Positions 37,301 to 52,518 of a stretch of 64,000 nucleotides of DNA are shown in pieces; the stretch's first letter is position 1; every line of letters starts with the position of its first letter. The position numbers and the translations under genes were made by a program. Below the pieces are notes generated by a model. That model was not told the DNA's origin. It ran no database searches and saw only the letters and a list, made by a program, of their open reading frames with translations. This DNA is from Apricaphanius iberus (taxonomy: Eukaryota; Chordata; Actinopteri; Cyprinodontiformes; Aphaniidae): NCBI GenBank assembly GCA_028564705.1, contig JAPXFQ010000166.1, positions 1,550,001 through 1,614,000 of the forward strand. The letters are read 5' to 3'.

Positions 37301-38356
37301 GTGGCTAACTGCAGAAGAGACAGAAGAGACATCCTTTCACTTTCTTTCAGCAGTTCCGCAATCTTACCACTCTTCTAAAATGCCAGACTTGATGTGTACA
37401 CAATTAAATGTTGTCTTATCTTCTCTTTCCCTTGAGCTGGGAATCTCTGCAGCTCCCCTGGAGTTACCATGGGCATTTTGTTTGCTTTTCTGTGTAATGT
37501 TCTTTTTGTCCTGCCTGTTATTTTATTTAGACTATTCCTTGGTAGGATGGCAGTTTATTTTTTGCCATACTGGTCACACTACATTTAACGTGTAGGTAAA
37601 AATTCAAGGGAGTTGAATACATAGACCTACCACAGAATTATACTTATAAAAAAGAAACAGAGAGAGCCATATATCATTTTCTCCCAATTAACAGTTATGA
37701 GTTATTCTGTGTTGGTCATCAACAAAAAATTTGATAAAATGCATTGAATTTGTGTTTGTAATGTGACAAAATTATGGTGTATTCATACTTTAATGTATAT
37801 ATAAACTGTACATTTGCAGTATGTGCATACCTATAATTATTTGAGGATTTTAGGAGGCCTTAGGTGATGTGGTTTACTGTGGACTCCCTGAGGTTGGCCA
37901 AAGACTTGAACAAATGGGTAAGGCTAGTTGATATACTACACCTGTAGTAAGAGTTATAGCAGCAATACGTTTTATCTTCTATGTTGTGTGCATTTGCAGA
38001 TGAGTTTGGTGCCTTGGAAAGTGTAAAGGCTGCCAGTGAGCTGTACTCACCATTGACAGGAGAAGTGACGGCAATCAACACTGAGTTGGCCGAAAACCCA
38101 GGACTTGTAAATAAATCCTGCTATGCAGATGGTTAGTCTCTGTGTTTTTCATCCTAGAAATGTGTTATCATTCCTGGAAAACAGTGCAGTTGAAAAGCGG
38201 GCAAAATAAAGTCATGTCACAGTTTCACTTTCATGTTTTTTATTGTTTTATTTTTCAGGATGGCTTATCAAGATGACCATTGAAAAGCCAGAAGAACTGG
38301 ATAAGCTCATGGATCAGCCTGCTTATGATAAATTTATAAAGTCCCTGGAGGAATAA
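34313..38356 (+). CDS. gcsh: Glycine cleavage system H protein, complete (5 exons)
   Basis: Mitochondrial lipoyl carrier protein that shuttles the aminomethyl group between the P, T and L proteins of the glycine cleavage complex, and feeds lipoyl transfer. Exons: 34313-34463, 35322-35401, 37854-37917, 38000-38131, 38259-38356; all GT-AG, phases 1,1,0-consistent, 525 nt, 174 aa (human 173). Residues 1 to about 48 are a Ser/Arg/Leu-rich mitochondrial presequence ([14 protein letters not shown]). The mature part starts [11 protein letters not shown]. The lipoylated lysine is Lys108 in [11 protein letters not shown] (exon 4). Exon 3 encodes [15 protein letters not shown] and was found by matching splice phase; it is only 64 nt. 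The C-terminus is [11 protein letters not shown] 34313 is chosen; another in-frame ATG follows two codons later. Confidence 0.97.
34464..35321 (+). other. gcsh intron 1
   Basis: No gene, RNA or recognisable repeat seen. Confidence 0.6.
36190..37790 (-). mobile_element. Decayed Tc1-like element in gcsh intron 2, split in two
   Basis: Minus-strand Tc1 sequence is recognisable in two blocks. The 36290-36345 block has CAACAGATTCTAAATTG and CTAACACATGAATGG; the 37140-37320 block has CAGCATAATACTGCCACCAC, the inverse of a GGGSIMLW coding stretch, plus a related tail with AAGGGAGTTGAATACATAG to about 37790. Between about 36350 and 37100 is sequence that does not look like Tc1, possibly a separate insertion of unknown type. 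Heavily mutated, non-coding. Confidence 0.6.
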
Positions 38357-39257
38357 TCAACAAATTTATTTTGATTATCAGTTGTCCAACTTCAGTCAAA
38401 GATTAGCTGATGGGGTTACTAACATCTGGAGTGACCCGAATCATCTTTTGCAGTGTTTATTTATTTTAGGAACACTTGGCAGTGTGCTCTAAAATGGTAA
38501 ATACCCATCAACATTTTTCATCTAGAAGGTTTAGATTTTTTTTAATCCATCATTAAATCTAACGGGCTCTTATGCTAAGGATTTGACAGTATTATTGGAT
38601 CTTGTTCCTAGTACTTTACTCTGTTTTTAATTAGCGCACAGATGTATTAAAACACTGGAAAATTCTGTTTTAAATTAATTAAAACATTGAGAAGTTCTTA
38701 AATTTGATTTAATTTACCGGTTGCAATGTATCTGATGCATGTTATGGTTGAAGAAGGTACTCGTTTATAACCGCTAACAGTACATCTTTATGATGTGCAG
38801 CACATATTTAATCACATCCTGCTGGAGCTGTACTGGTGGTTCCAGGGCATACACCTGTCTGTGCCAATTATAATTTCTCACACTTTGACCTTTCCTCTTG
38901 GTTGAAGCTAGGCAGAGAATGCTGAAGCTAGCTGATGAATGATTAATCCAAGTGTGATTTTTAAACCCATTGACAAAAGCTGCCGTTAGCATTTTAAGTT
39001 AATGATTTTTATAACTATGTGAAAAAACAAAAAAATTTTCTCATTATTGTTTCTATACTAAAAAAAACAGCACATTTCTATAAGTTTTAAGTTAATTTAT
39101 TCATAAACTGGATTACTCTGCATTGTCACTGCTGGCTTTCTACCTATTATAAACATAGAACTCCCCCACCACAGTTATTTACAGCCTTGGTTGAGTAAAA
39201 ATCTTTACATGTGTAATTTATTAATTTAACAATGTAACACTGAAACTTTTCATAAAA
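38357..39257 (+). other. gcsh 3' UTR and downstream spacer
   Basis: Follows the TAA stop at 38354-38356. AT-rich, with several A-rich candidate poly(A) regions (for example ATTAAAACA near 38680) but no clear single signal. No gene seen. Confidence 0.5.
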
Positions 39258-39400
39258 TCCATCCATTCAGCAGTTATCTATGCAGCTTATCCTTGAAGGG
39301 TCATGGGGGGGCTGGTGCCTGTCTCAAGAGCTCAGTGGGCGAGAGGCGGTATCCTGGACAGGTCACCAGTTCATCACAAGCCTATTGAGGGTGAGGAGTT
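39258..39400 (+). repeat. Dispersed fish repeat (SINE-like), plus orientation
   Basis: Begins CCATCCATTCAGCAGTTATC and continues with CTTATCCTTGAAGGGTCATG and CCTGGACAGGTCACCAGTTC, the order seen in a very common fish dispersed repeat (CCATCC...GGGTC-GGGGG...GGACAGGTCGCCAGTCC, from memory). Its first segment recurs in inverted form at 62899-62960. Confidence 0.6.
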
Positions 39401-39842
39401 GTCGTCATGGTACAGAGCCCCTCCAGTCGATCCTCAGTCTCCGCCATCTTGGCTTCCTTCCAGCGGCAAACTGTGTGTTTTTTAACTCGGTAGTAGAGGA
39501 GGTTCTCGCAAATCTGCACTGTGTTACCATGCCTGAGACTCACTACTGCGTTAAAAACTGCTCTAGTACCACAAATTTAACTACCCTAGCCTACCCAGAA
39601 CCGGGTGATCATCCCCCAACACAAAATCCTGGTGCCATAGAGTCTATGCCCAGTACAGTATGTGTCATTGGGCTAAAATCAAATTACAACTAAATACCTA
39701 AACATACGGTACACAGCTTTAGCCTACATTAAAACATGTTGGAAACGTTTGTGTATATTGAACATTTCGTCCCAATCTAGGGTTTACGAAGCAGTCACAG
39801 TAAATTACTTTGACACACAAAAACGCATGTTAAGAAAATTAC
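39401..39842 (+). other. Unassigned spacer
   Basis: No supported gene. A plus-strand open frame here (about 39520-39690) reads MPETHYCVKNCSSTTNLTT but I cannot tie it to a family. Confidence 0.4.
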
Positions 39843-41700
39843 CTTTGCCAGTACAACGCTGTTTTTGCCACCTGGAGGCTTGTAGGTGGCCAAGTCCTGC
39901 ACCCAGCCGCACCAGAAAGCCTCCTAGCTTTCCAAAGATTTGTGGCTTTTAATCTCCTGCAACGTGTACTAACTCACACCAAAAACAAGGTAATTCACTA
40001 TATCTATATACGTGCACGGAGGCAAATGGTCCAGGTCCCTGTGCCATTCTTCTACAGGGAGCTCGTATGGGTCCGTATGTTTAATGTCTGAGAGCTTCTC
40101 CCAATACCGCTGTTTTACCGTAGCTATAAGCTTGTCCCTGTAAGGTCCATTTTCTTTTGCCTTGACTCTCTCCATTACCCTACTTTCTTCCTTTCCGTGT
40201 ATTTGCAGATCTGTCCCGCCGAATTAATACACACGCAAAAATTAAAGAGCTCCGGAATGTTAGTCGCATCTGTTAAATTCTGAAGGCGTTGCCCTGGCAA
40301 CCGATAGCGTCTCCTTACATTATGGCTGACCAACAAAGACCCCGCCCAAATAGGCACGTGACTCCTCACTCTCAATTCATGAAATGAAAACCTCAATTAG
40401 TTAGTTTTATTCACTGGAAGGGAAAAAGGGAGTCTTGTTTTAAGATGTAATGCTATTTTTAACTAGCCTGGGTGCCAGCCGAAGTCCCTCCCACAACATG
40501 GTCTGGAAGTTCGGTCTGGCATTCCTCCGTTGAGGAGCAATTGGCCATGTGCACAATATGTCTGTATTTGAATAATGGTGTAATGACAACTCACTAAACC
40601 AATGTAAAAAAAGGAAATAAAATTTTAAAAAAAGTATCTGGGAGTTTGATCCGAGGGGAATTTGGAGTAAGCATCTGTATAGTCCTGTGTTGTGATACAT
40701 TTGGGTCTAATGCACACCGATGTAACACCGACCAGAACCTGTACTGCATTCCGAGCTTTAGACAGAACCACCACGAAATAAATAACCACGAAAAGTCTTA
40801 AACAGACTGAACTGGGCCGTGAACTGGCCGTTGCATTAACAAAGTGAAATAATTCAACCTTAAAGTAGAACAAGGAACTGACGCCATTAAGACCAGCTTC
40901 TGGGGTTCTCATGAAAGCGAATGATGCCATTAATGTACGTCCTATCATTCAATTAAATCTGAAACCAGACACACTAGAAATTATGTCGCCCAAGAGCTAC
41001 TAAAATATTTTATAGCCAGCATTTCGTTTAGCTGATAATTATTTATTTCCCCAAATGCTAACAAAAATGTGTGCAATTCAGCATAAAGTTAGATGGAGCG
41101 TACGTTTACCTGCCGCGTTAGAGGTCTAGTCTTCATAAATATATCGTGACATGCTACGTTTAATCAACCCCATCAAGTAATAGAAAGAAACGGTAACTAT
41201 ACATAAGTTTAACATTAGCGACACAAGAACCCCAAAACATAGTCCGACTGGCATGGAACAACAGATGAACATTTTTGTTGTGTTTCACCCTACTCTGAGT
41301 TCATGGGGCTTGTCATGCCTTCGCATTGATCTGTAACAGACCGCCCTGACGCTCACCCTGCCTGATGAGTCTTTGTTAGAAACTGTGGAGAATTGAGACT
41401 GTAAAACAAGTGAAACTGTACACCTTGAGGTTACTTTGTAAGATAAACTGACTGAAAAAAGACGATTAAAAAAAAGTTCTGGGAAGTCGATAGGAGCTAA
41501 AGCTAGTCAGCCTGACAGTGAGAGGTAGGTCTTTTGTTTCACTTACCTTCATAGTTGTCGATGTAATTGGAAACATAAAATTTGAAGCCCTTCTCCTTCT
41601 TGCAACGGGGAGCTGATGATAAAGCCCGGATCAAGCGATGGACATCGTTAATCGACACTTTAGGGAGATCTTGAAGACAGTGGGTATAAAACTGCGCCAT
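39843..41700 (-). pseudogene. Two-exon gene fragment with two in-frame stops, probably transposon-derived
   Basis: Exon 1 runs from ATG at 41700 down to 41547 and encodes MAQFYTHCLQDLPKVSINDV onward to FYVSNYIDNYE, ending at a GTAAGT donor in phase 1. Exon 2 runs from 40210 (after acceptor GGACAG) down to 39843 (donor GTAATT); the split codon makes Asp and the frame closes. It encodes DLQIHGKEESRVMERVKAKE, DHLPPCTYIDIVNYLVFG, then TAG (39969-39971), YTLQEIKSHKSLES, TAG (39924-39926), EAFWCGWVQDLATYKPPG and so on. Blocks like NYLVFG..YT and KSLEA..F..GWVQDL recall N-terminal parts of large uncharacterised fish proteins that also carry a SWIM zinc finger and a YqaJ-like nuclease. That assignment is from memory and tentative. 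I found no downstream exons, so the copy is broken and apparently truncated. The intervening intron is 40211-41546. Confidence 0.6.
40211..41546 (-). other. Intron of the minus-strand pseudogene
   Basis: About 1.3 kb with no other recognised gene, RNA or element. Confidence 0.5.
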
Positions 41701-42644
41701 TATTTTCAGCTGGCTCAGAACGTAACCGGAAGTGCAAGCAATCACACCGTAGAATGCGGAAGTAAATGAACGGCTCCCGATGCAACAAGCCAATTATGCC
41801 CGAACAGGATCTGTTCAGACCAATCAAATCAGGCTTACGATGATTGACAGGTGAACAACAGTAACGTAATCAACCACGTCACCAAAGAGCGCCTGGGTTG
41901 AGTTTGTTAACGATGCTGGAGAACTCAGATGTGTAGATTCTGCTATCGACTATGTTCTAGAAAATATCTACAGCGCATTCATTTTAAAAGAGGAATTCTA
42001 AGAGAGGAACAGATAACGTCCGTTGCTCTGCAGAGCAACGTCACACACTTCCGTAGCTCTTATTGGTTATAAGTCTATCCAATTGAGTGCAGAGGCATTT
42101 TTTTCCTTGTTCGGTTAAAACACGCCCCATAATCACAGCCCAATGGAGCAGTATCAGATTAACATTCTGATTAGAATTGAGTATGGCTACGTCAGGCTAA
42201 TTTTTAACAAAAACTGATGTCACAATTATTGGTTTCTCTGGTAATTCATATTAAAGTAAATGTAACAAGTATTTTGTGTCTATATACCTTTAAGTATATG
42301 TGTTTAAATTGATCAGTGTCGTTATAGTGAGTCATATATTTATGTCTGTTTCCCTGGGGTATAAATGTGAAACAACGCAGCACAATATCTCTTAGCTATT
42401 CTTGAAAATGGGAAAAACAAGAAAACATGCCATTTAAGGAGGGCAGGTATTTATTCAATTTTAGAAGCCAGCAAGCAGCTACAAAATGTACTGAACTCAT
42501 AAACCTGCTCATACCTAGACAGAGCATTAATTAAAAAATAAAACAACCAGAACTGCGAAATGGCTGAATATTACACTGGGAAAAAGATGATGTGGTAGAA
42601 GAAAAAAGAAAAATAAACTCTGTAAAGCTCCGTTATAGGGTTTA
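41701..42644. other. Spacer upstream of the minus-strand pseudogene
   Basis: The first 200 bases contain an inverted-CCAAT-like context (ACCAATCAAATC near 41820) that could have been a promoter of the minus-strand fragment; otherwise nothing recognised. Confidence 0.4.
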
Positions 42645-43200
42645 GTGCAGCAAAGTTTGACATGTTTGTGTCTTCAAGTCTCTAAAATACACAATGGGTG
42701 CAGCTTCCTAGTTTGTATTTAGGAAGGCAGGCCCGGAAAATCTTTTCTATCCTGTTGGAGGATCTATGATGCTGTGGGCCTGTTTGTAATGAAGATGCAT
42801 GGGGGATCTTGTTAGAGTGCACAGGATCACAAATGTATTAAAGCCGGTATATTTCAAAATAAAATCTGGTGGATCCAAACCATAAAATGGAAAATGGATC
42901 CTTGTTGAGTCTTTTAGCAGAATTAATTATCCCAAATATATGGCCAACTCTACAGAAAAATGGTTCACGGCAAAACTAACCTCCTTCCATTGTAAACTCA
43001 GTTCCAAGAGCTAAATCCTAAAGAAAAACTGTGGGGTGGCTGTAAAAGAGAGAAGTCCGCAGTATGCTAAAGGAGACTCCTAGATAAATCCTGGGAATTA
43101 TCAAACATTTCTCTCTCGGTATGCTTTAACCAGGCTAAATGTTATAGAGACTAACTGCTGTTCTGTTGACAAAAATAATAAGGACATGAGTGCCAGTTAT
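42645..43200 (+). mobile_element. Decayed Tc1-like fragment (plus strand)
   Basis: Shows GGATCTATGATGCTGTGGG (GSMMLWA coding block), GGATCCTTGTTGAGTC, ATTATCCCAAATATATGGCC (the D-DPKH region with losses) and AACTGTGGGGTGGC (NLWGG block) in the proper order. Extensively mutated; ends not identified. Confidence 0.7.
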
Positions 43201-44870
43201 TGTGGTACAAATAATTTGATGTAAAATTATTTGCTGATTGTGGACTTTTTTAAGGTTAGAATTTCTTCAAAATGTATTCTGCTACATTAATCTTTTTATT
43301 TTGCAAATTTTTACCAAGGTACTAATAAGCCAGAAGAGTATTGTATATGTTACAGTAGCTTTCACAGTCATGCTTTTATAACAACCCTGCTTTACAATGA
43401 TAGAGTATTTTTTCACAATGTAAATCATCACACATCAAGAGGAAAATAAAATATATAAAAGTCATACTCCCACTTAACAGAGTAAATCAGAATCAGCATT
43501 AATAAAACATAACTTCTGTTTGAGATGCTTCGGGTTGAGATGATCCTAAGATAAGGTGAACAGATTGTCTTAGTATGACCCCTACTGTTTATTAAAAGCG
43601 TTTTAGTGTTACAAAAATATTCAAGTACATATTGCAGTTTTTCCTGAAGCTGTTAGAACTTCCTTAGCATACTCCAGTGTACTCAAGACCGGTGACTCAG
43701 TCACCACATTTGTGTCAATCTAATAAAATAAAAAAAAATTGGTTTGCTTAGCTGCAGTTGGGCTAGTATGCCGACTGAAATAGGCTTAAGGCTACTTGAT
43801 CAAAGTTTCATGCAACTTTGAACATCCATAACTTTTACAAGATAGTGGGCATCAAGATGCACAAATTAGTCTAATTGATATAAGCCTGAAGGTTGAGAGA
43901 AGATTTTCACAAAATCCTTTATGAAAACATTTTTTATTTACTTATCATTACACTATGCAATGAGTATTTTCTTATAATGTTAAAAGTCAAGTTTTGTTAG
44001 GTGATAACAGGTTGTTATTGTAGGAATCTTAATACACTTATAAAGTCAGGTTCACTATCTAAGCAACTATACTGACTATTTCCTGAACCAAATTTCCTTT
44101 AGGATAGAAATAACGTTTTATTCTCAACATAAATTTGAATACAGAAGTGTAACCAAGTCTAAATCTATTATTGAGAGATAAAATGTCACCTGTTTTCTTA
44201 AGAGTTTAAGACACTGTTTAGCACACTTATTCAAAGTTTCAAGCTGGTGTTTGCTGAACATAATGGAAAACATGTTTGAAGATGGAGACAGGACACCAAT
44301 TTGGGTTTTGAAATACACCATAGCAAGCAAACCAAATTGATGAATTAATAGCAGCTTCTCATGAATTGATTCATTAGAAATATTTGTATAGAGGCCTACT
44401 TAAACATGTTACGGTTTAATCACATGCAGTTATTTTGTAGTTCATAAGCTTTGAACTAGCTGACTGGACATAGGCTGCAAAATGAGCCTCACATTGGACT
44501 GTCCACGATTACATCATTGTAGTATTTATTATTTTTATAAATTGTCTTATTGAGGAATAATGCTGAGATATAGCCTATGTGAGACTCAAATAAGAAATGA
44601 AAAGCAACACTAGGATTAAGGTTGGTCTGAAAGAAAAATACTTCAGTTCTTAGTTTATATTGTTTCATATTAAAAATAATACGTCTGTTAAAATGAGTAG
44701 AAATACTTTCCTGTATTCGATCCTGTGAATTAAATGTAAGAATGACATTCTGTAAGCACTATTGTAGATGGGGCGAACACTCTTGAACGCATTGACTCTT
44801 TGATCAACTATCTACTTTGTTATTGGCTAGTTTTTCAATATCTCACGATGCACCGCCTTTCAACTTCCTT
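43201..44870. other. rpl13 upstream spacer
   Basis: AT-rich, no gene, RNA or mobile element recognised. Confidence 0.55.
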
Positions 44871-44900
44871 TTTCCTTTCGGCCATTTTCCTCCCTCATAG
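44871..44900 (+). promoter_or_regulatory. rpl13: rpl13 non-coding first exon with 5'-TOP-like start
   Basis: A pyrimidine-rich run, CTTTTTCCTTTCGG..., precedes a short segment ending CCCTCATAG and a GTATGA donor at 44901. Ribosomal protein genes typically start transcription at a C inside such a tract (5' TOP), giving translation control by mTOR signalling. The exact start base is inferred; the next exon begins at 45322. Confidence 0.65.
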
Positions 44901-45335
44901 GTATGAAAAATTATCCTGACAATGTTTTCAACAATCTGCAATAATCCTGTGTATTGAAGCGGAGTCTGTTAAATTTGCGTACAAGCTGAAATAGTACAAG
45001 GTTTTACATTTAAAATAATATAATTATTGTCATATATTTACGAGCAGAAATGTTGAAAACACAATATTTAGCGAAGCGTCTGGGTTAAGTGTTAGCTGTT
45101 AGCATTGCCTTTAAAATTCAGTCTTTAAATCTGTCCTTTGTACAGCAAACCCTCGGAATAAACATATTGTAGACTTCATACATAAAACGTGACTAAGAAA
45201 AGTGACTGTGTGGCCGAGACTATTGCTATAAAGATTTAATGTACATGCTAGCGTGTAGCACTTAGCCTCGTATATGAGCATGCCGGTGTGACTGTGCTTG
45301 TTTTTCCACGCTGTATTGCAGGGAATTAGCCAACC

Positions 45336-49224
<3,889 letters not shown>

Positions 49225-49530
49225 AAATAGTCACCATGGAACTTTGCAAAATAAAGTCTTTAAAAAGAGGAATGTGAGATTGTGACTTTTTTTAGCTCTG
49301 GTTTTCATGCTTTAATTATTAGCAGGATTAATGGATGGTACTGAAAACTGTCATCAGGTTAGATTGTGTATGTAGCAATCACTACAGATGTACTGCTTTT
49401 CGCATGGATGTATTAAGCCTTTAAAACGACTCATCTTAACAGATCTGAAAGAAGTTAATATGGCTTCTGATCAAATGTGCGTCCATGTTTTGAATTGTCA
49501 GCATCTTTTAAGCTTGAGCAACATTGACTA

Positions 49531-51035
49531 CAGTCGTGGCCAAAAGTTTTGAGAATTACATAAATATTGGAAAAGTTCCTGCTTAAGTTTTTATAATAGC
49601 AATTTTGCATTTAGTCCAGAATGTTAGGAACAGTGTTCAGATGAATTGCATAATTCTTTGCCATGAAAATTCCACTGCATTTCATTGCTGTCATTAAAGG
49701 ACCTGCTGAGATCATTTCAGTAATCATCTTGTTAACTCGGGTGAGAATGTTGACGAGCACAAGGCTGGAGATCATTATGTCAGGCTGATTGGGTTAGAAT
49801 GGCAGACTTGACATGTTAAAAAGAGGGTGATGCTTGAAATCATTGTTCTTCCACTGTAAACCATGGTGACCTGCAAAGAAACGCGTGCAGCCATCATTGC
49901 GTTGCTAAAAATGGCTTCACTGCCAAGGATATTGTGGCTACTAAGATTGCACCTAAATCAACAATTTATAGGATTATCAAGAACTTCAAGCAAAGCGGTT
50001 CAATTCTTGTTAAGGCTTCAGGGCGTGAGAGACAGTCCAGCAAGCGCCAGGATCGTCTCCTGAAGAGGATTCAGCTTCGGGATTGGAGTGCCCCCAGTGC
50101 AGAGCTTGCTCAGGAATGGCAGCCGGCAGGTTTGAGCGCATCTGCACGTACAGTGAGGCGAAGACTTTTGGAAGATGGCCTGGTGTGAAGAAGGGCAGCA
50201 AAGAAGCTACTTCTCCAAATAACCATCAGCGACAGATTGATCTTCTGCAGAAAGTATGGAGAAAGGACTATTGAGGACTGCGGCAAAGTCAGATTCTCCC
50301 ATGAAGCCTCTTTCTGATTGTTTGGGGCATCGGGAAAAAGGCTTGTCCGGAGAAGAAAAGGTGGGCGCTACCATCGGTCCTGTGTCATGCCAACAGTGAA
50401 GCATCCTGAGACCATTCATGTGGGGTTGCTTCTCATCCAAAGGAATGGGCTCACTTACAATTTTGCCCAAAAACACAGCAATGAATAAAGAATGGTACCA
50501 AAACACCCTCCAACATCAACTTCTTCCAACAATCCAAAAACAGTTTGGTGAAGAACAATGCATTTTCCAGCACTATGGAGCACCGTGCCATAAGGTAAAA
50601 CTGATAACTAAGTGGCTCAGGGACCAAAACTTTGAAATTTTGGGTCCATGGCCTGGAAACTCCCCAGATCTTAATCCCATAGAGAACTTGTGGTCAATCC
50701 TCAATAGGCAAACAAAAACCCACTAATTCTGACAAACCCCAAGAAGTTATGAAAGAATGGGTTGCAATCAGTCAGGATTTGGCCCAGAAGTTGATTGAGA
50801 GCATTCCCAGTCGAATTGCAGAGGTCCTGAAAAAGAAAGGCCAACACTGCAAATACTGACTCTTTTGATAAATGTCATGTAATTGTCTATAAAAGCCTTT
50901 GAAACATATGAAGTGCTTGTAATTTTATTTCAGTACATCACAGAAACAACCGAAACAAAGATCTAAAAGCAGTTTAACAGCAAGCTTTGTAAAAACTAAT
51001 ATTTTTGTCGTCCTCAAAACTTTTGGCCACAACTG
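49531..51035 (+). mobile_element. Tc1/mariner element with broken transposase
   Basis: Left end CAGTCGTGGCCAAAAGTTTT, right end AAAACTTTTGGCCACAACTG, nearly perfect inverses, with TA on both sides (49529-49530 and 51036-51037). Length 1505 bp. It lies about 300 bases downstream of rpl13 in the same orientation. Confidence 0.95.
49863..50859 (+). pseudogene. Tc1 transposase relic, frameshifted
   Basis: Pieces are readable in different frames: KSTIYRIIKNFKQSGSILVK (helix-turn-helix region, about 49950-50010), FGEEQCIFQHYGAPCH (second catalytic region with QQD changed to QHY, so the Asp is lost) and SPDLNPIENLWSIL (third catalytic Glu kept). The first catalytic Asp region reads VRFSHEASF, also altered (D to H). 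Ends near KGQHCKY and TGA 50857-50859. Dead. Confidence 0.9.
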
Positions 51036-51037
51036 TA

Positions 51038-52069
51038 CCAGACAAGTAGAAGCTGGGTAGATGTGTAGTGAAGCGGCAGGGATTTAACGCAATTGTTTTA
51101 TCCAGCTGCAGGGGGCACAATAAGCCCAGAGAACTGGTCACTAACGTTGGTATACTATCAGTGCTTTTTGTTTTTGCTGGACCAATTTTTTTTGTTTTTA
51201 CCAATTTAAATGTTTTCATAATTTAACGATGCATTTGCAGGATTACACGTTTAGTAGGTGGCTGGCCATTTTCATTATTTTTTTTTATGCAGGTGAAAGG
51301 GAAGAAAAATGTGAGCAGAGCTGAAATTCCAGAGAACCTTTGCCAAACTCAACATACTGTACCACCTACTAATAGACAATGTAGTGGAGTAGGTCGGGCG
51401 ATGAGCTGTAAGAAAATCCCCCAGTGAGAGTTTGTTGCTCCGCAGGGAGGCAAAGCAAACTTTAATTAGGTACACTAATGTGCTGGCAGATATTGCCAAC
51501 CTATTGGGGTCTGCCATTACAACAGGGGTTGTGGTTATCTAAACATTTAAGTGATTTTGTTTTTAATATGTTTAGATATATTAAAAAGGGACTGAGGTGC
51601 AATGAATGTCCTGTGATGTTGGAGAGGGGATGGCTGAATTTAGGCCTTCCCAGTTGGGGTATTTTTTTATTTAAACTTATCAAGAGGAACAACAAATAAG
51701 TTCAGGGGAATTTAGCTGTTTGCCTGTTGTTGAAGTAAACTGTGAACACTAACCATCCATAATGATCCAACAGTATTTAAATTAAGATCAATACTTGCTC
51801 AAAAAGAAACAGTCCTTGAAAAGATTGATTTTAACACATTTGACTACTTCCTAAATTTAATGTGGGTTTATGATATAAAATGAGTAGAAATTTGACTCAG
51901 TTTATTGTTAGCGGTCACTGCTTTGAAACCAACCACGCTATCATCCTCGACTGTTACAATGCTTCTTAGCTCTAAATTGTATACTGTGACAGTCTTATTT
52001 TCCCTTAAATGTCTCCATATTTATAAGAAAAGTTTATGATTTGGGCAGAGGGGCTGAGTGGCTGGATTG
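51038..52069. other. Spacer
   Basis: AT-rich, nothing recognised. Confidence 0.5.
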
Positions 52070-52420
52070 TGCCGTTAAAAACCAAATAATGTCCTGTCTG
52101 AACCTGAATGTAGAGAAATGGAGATGAGGTTCTGCAACCAGAGGTGATCTTATATTTCCAGTGTTTGAAACTTGAGTCTATCCTCCAAGAGGTCAATGCT
52201 TGCTCCCAGAGAATGGGCTTTATCGGATACTGCTTCCAGAATTGGGCAGCAGAGAGGACTGATGGCAATCAACCCTTGTGGACTCTTGCTGGATGTGCTG
52301 TTGGTTGCAGCGTGACCAACAGACGATTTTCAATCCCATGACAGTGTCTTCCAAGCTGGTGACCAGCATGAGGACTCAATTAAGGTTGCGTACTATGCTC
52401 CTACCTGATGCTACTGCCCC
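52070..52420 (+). mobile_element. Decayed Tc1-like fragment (plus strand)
   Basis: Contains GTCTATCCTCCAAGAGGTC, CAGAATTGGGCAGCAGAGAG and CAAGCTGGTGACCAGCATGA in the order of the 3' half of a widespread fish Tc1 transposase gene (the last encodes KLVTSM). Indels throughout, ends not found. Confidence 0.6.
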
Positions 52421-52518
52421 TGTTGTCAAAGGACTAGATTGTTAAATTGCCACTATGTCTCGTTTCTTTATGTCTCACAAAAAATAACCGACACCAAACA
52501 AGTTTGATGACAGAATAA

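Noticed and set aside
41701..41793. N-terminal extension of the minus-strand exon (MACCIGSRSF...)
   Set aside because: The later ATG at 41700 gives the start MAQFYTH that fits the pattern of the exon better; the extension has no support and lies in promoter-like sequence.
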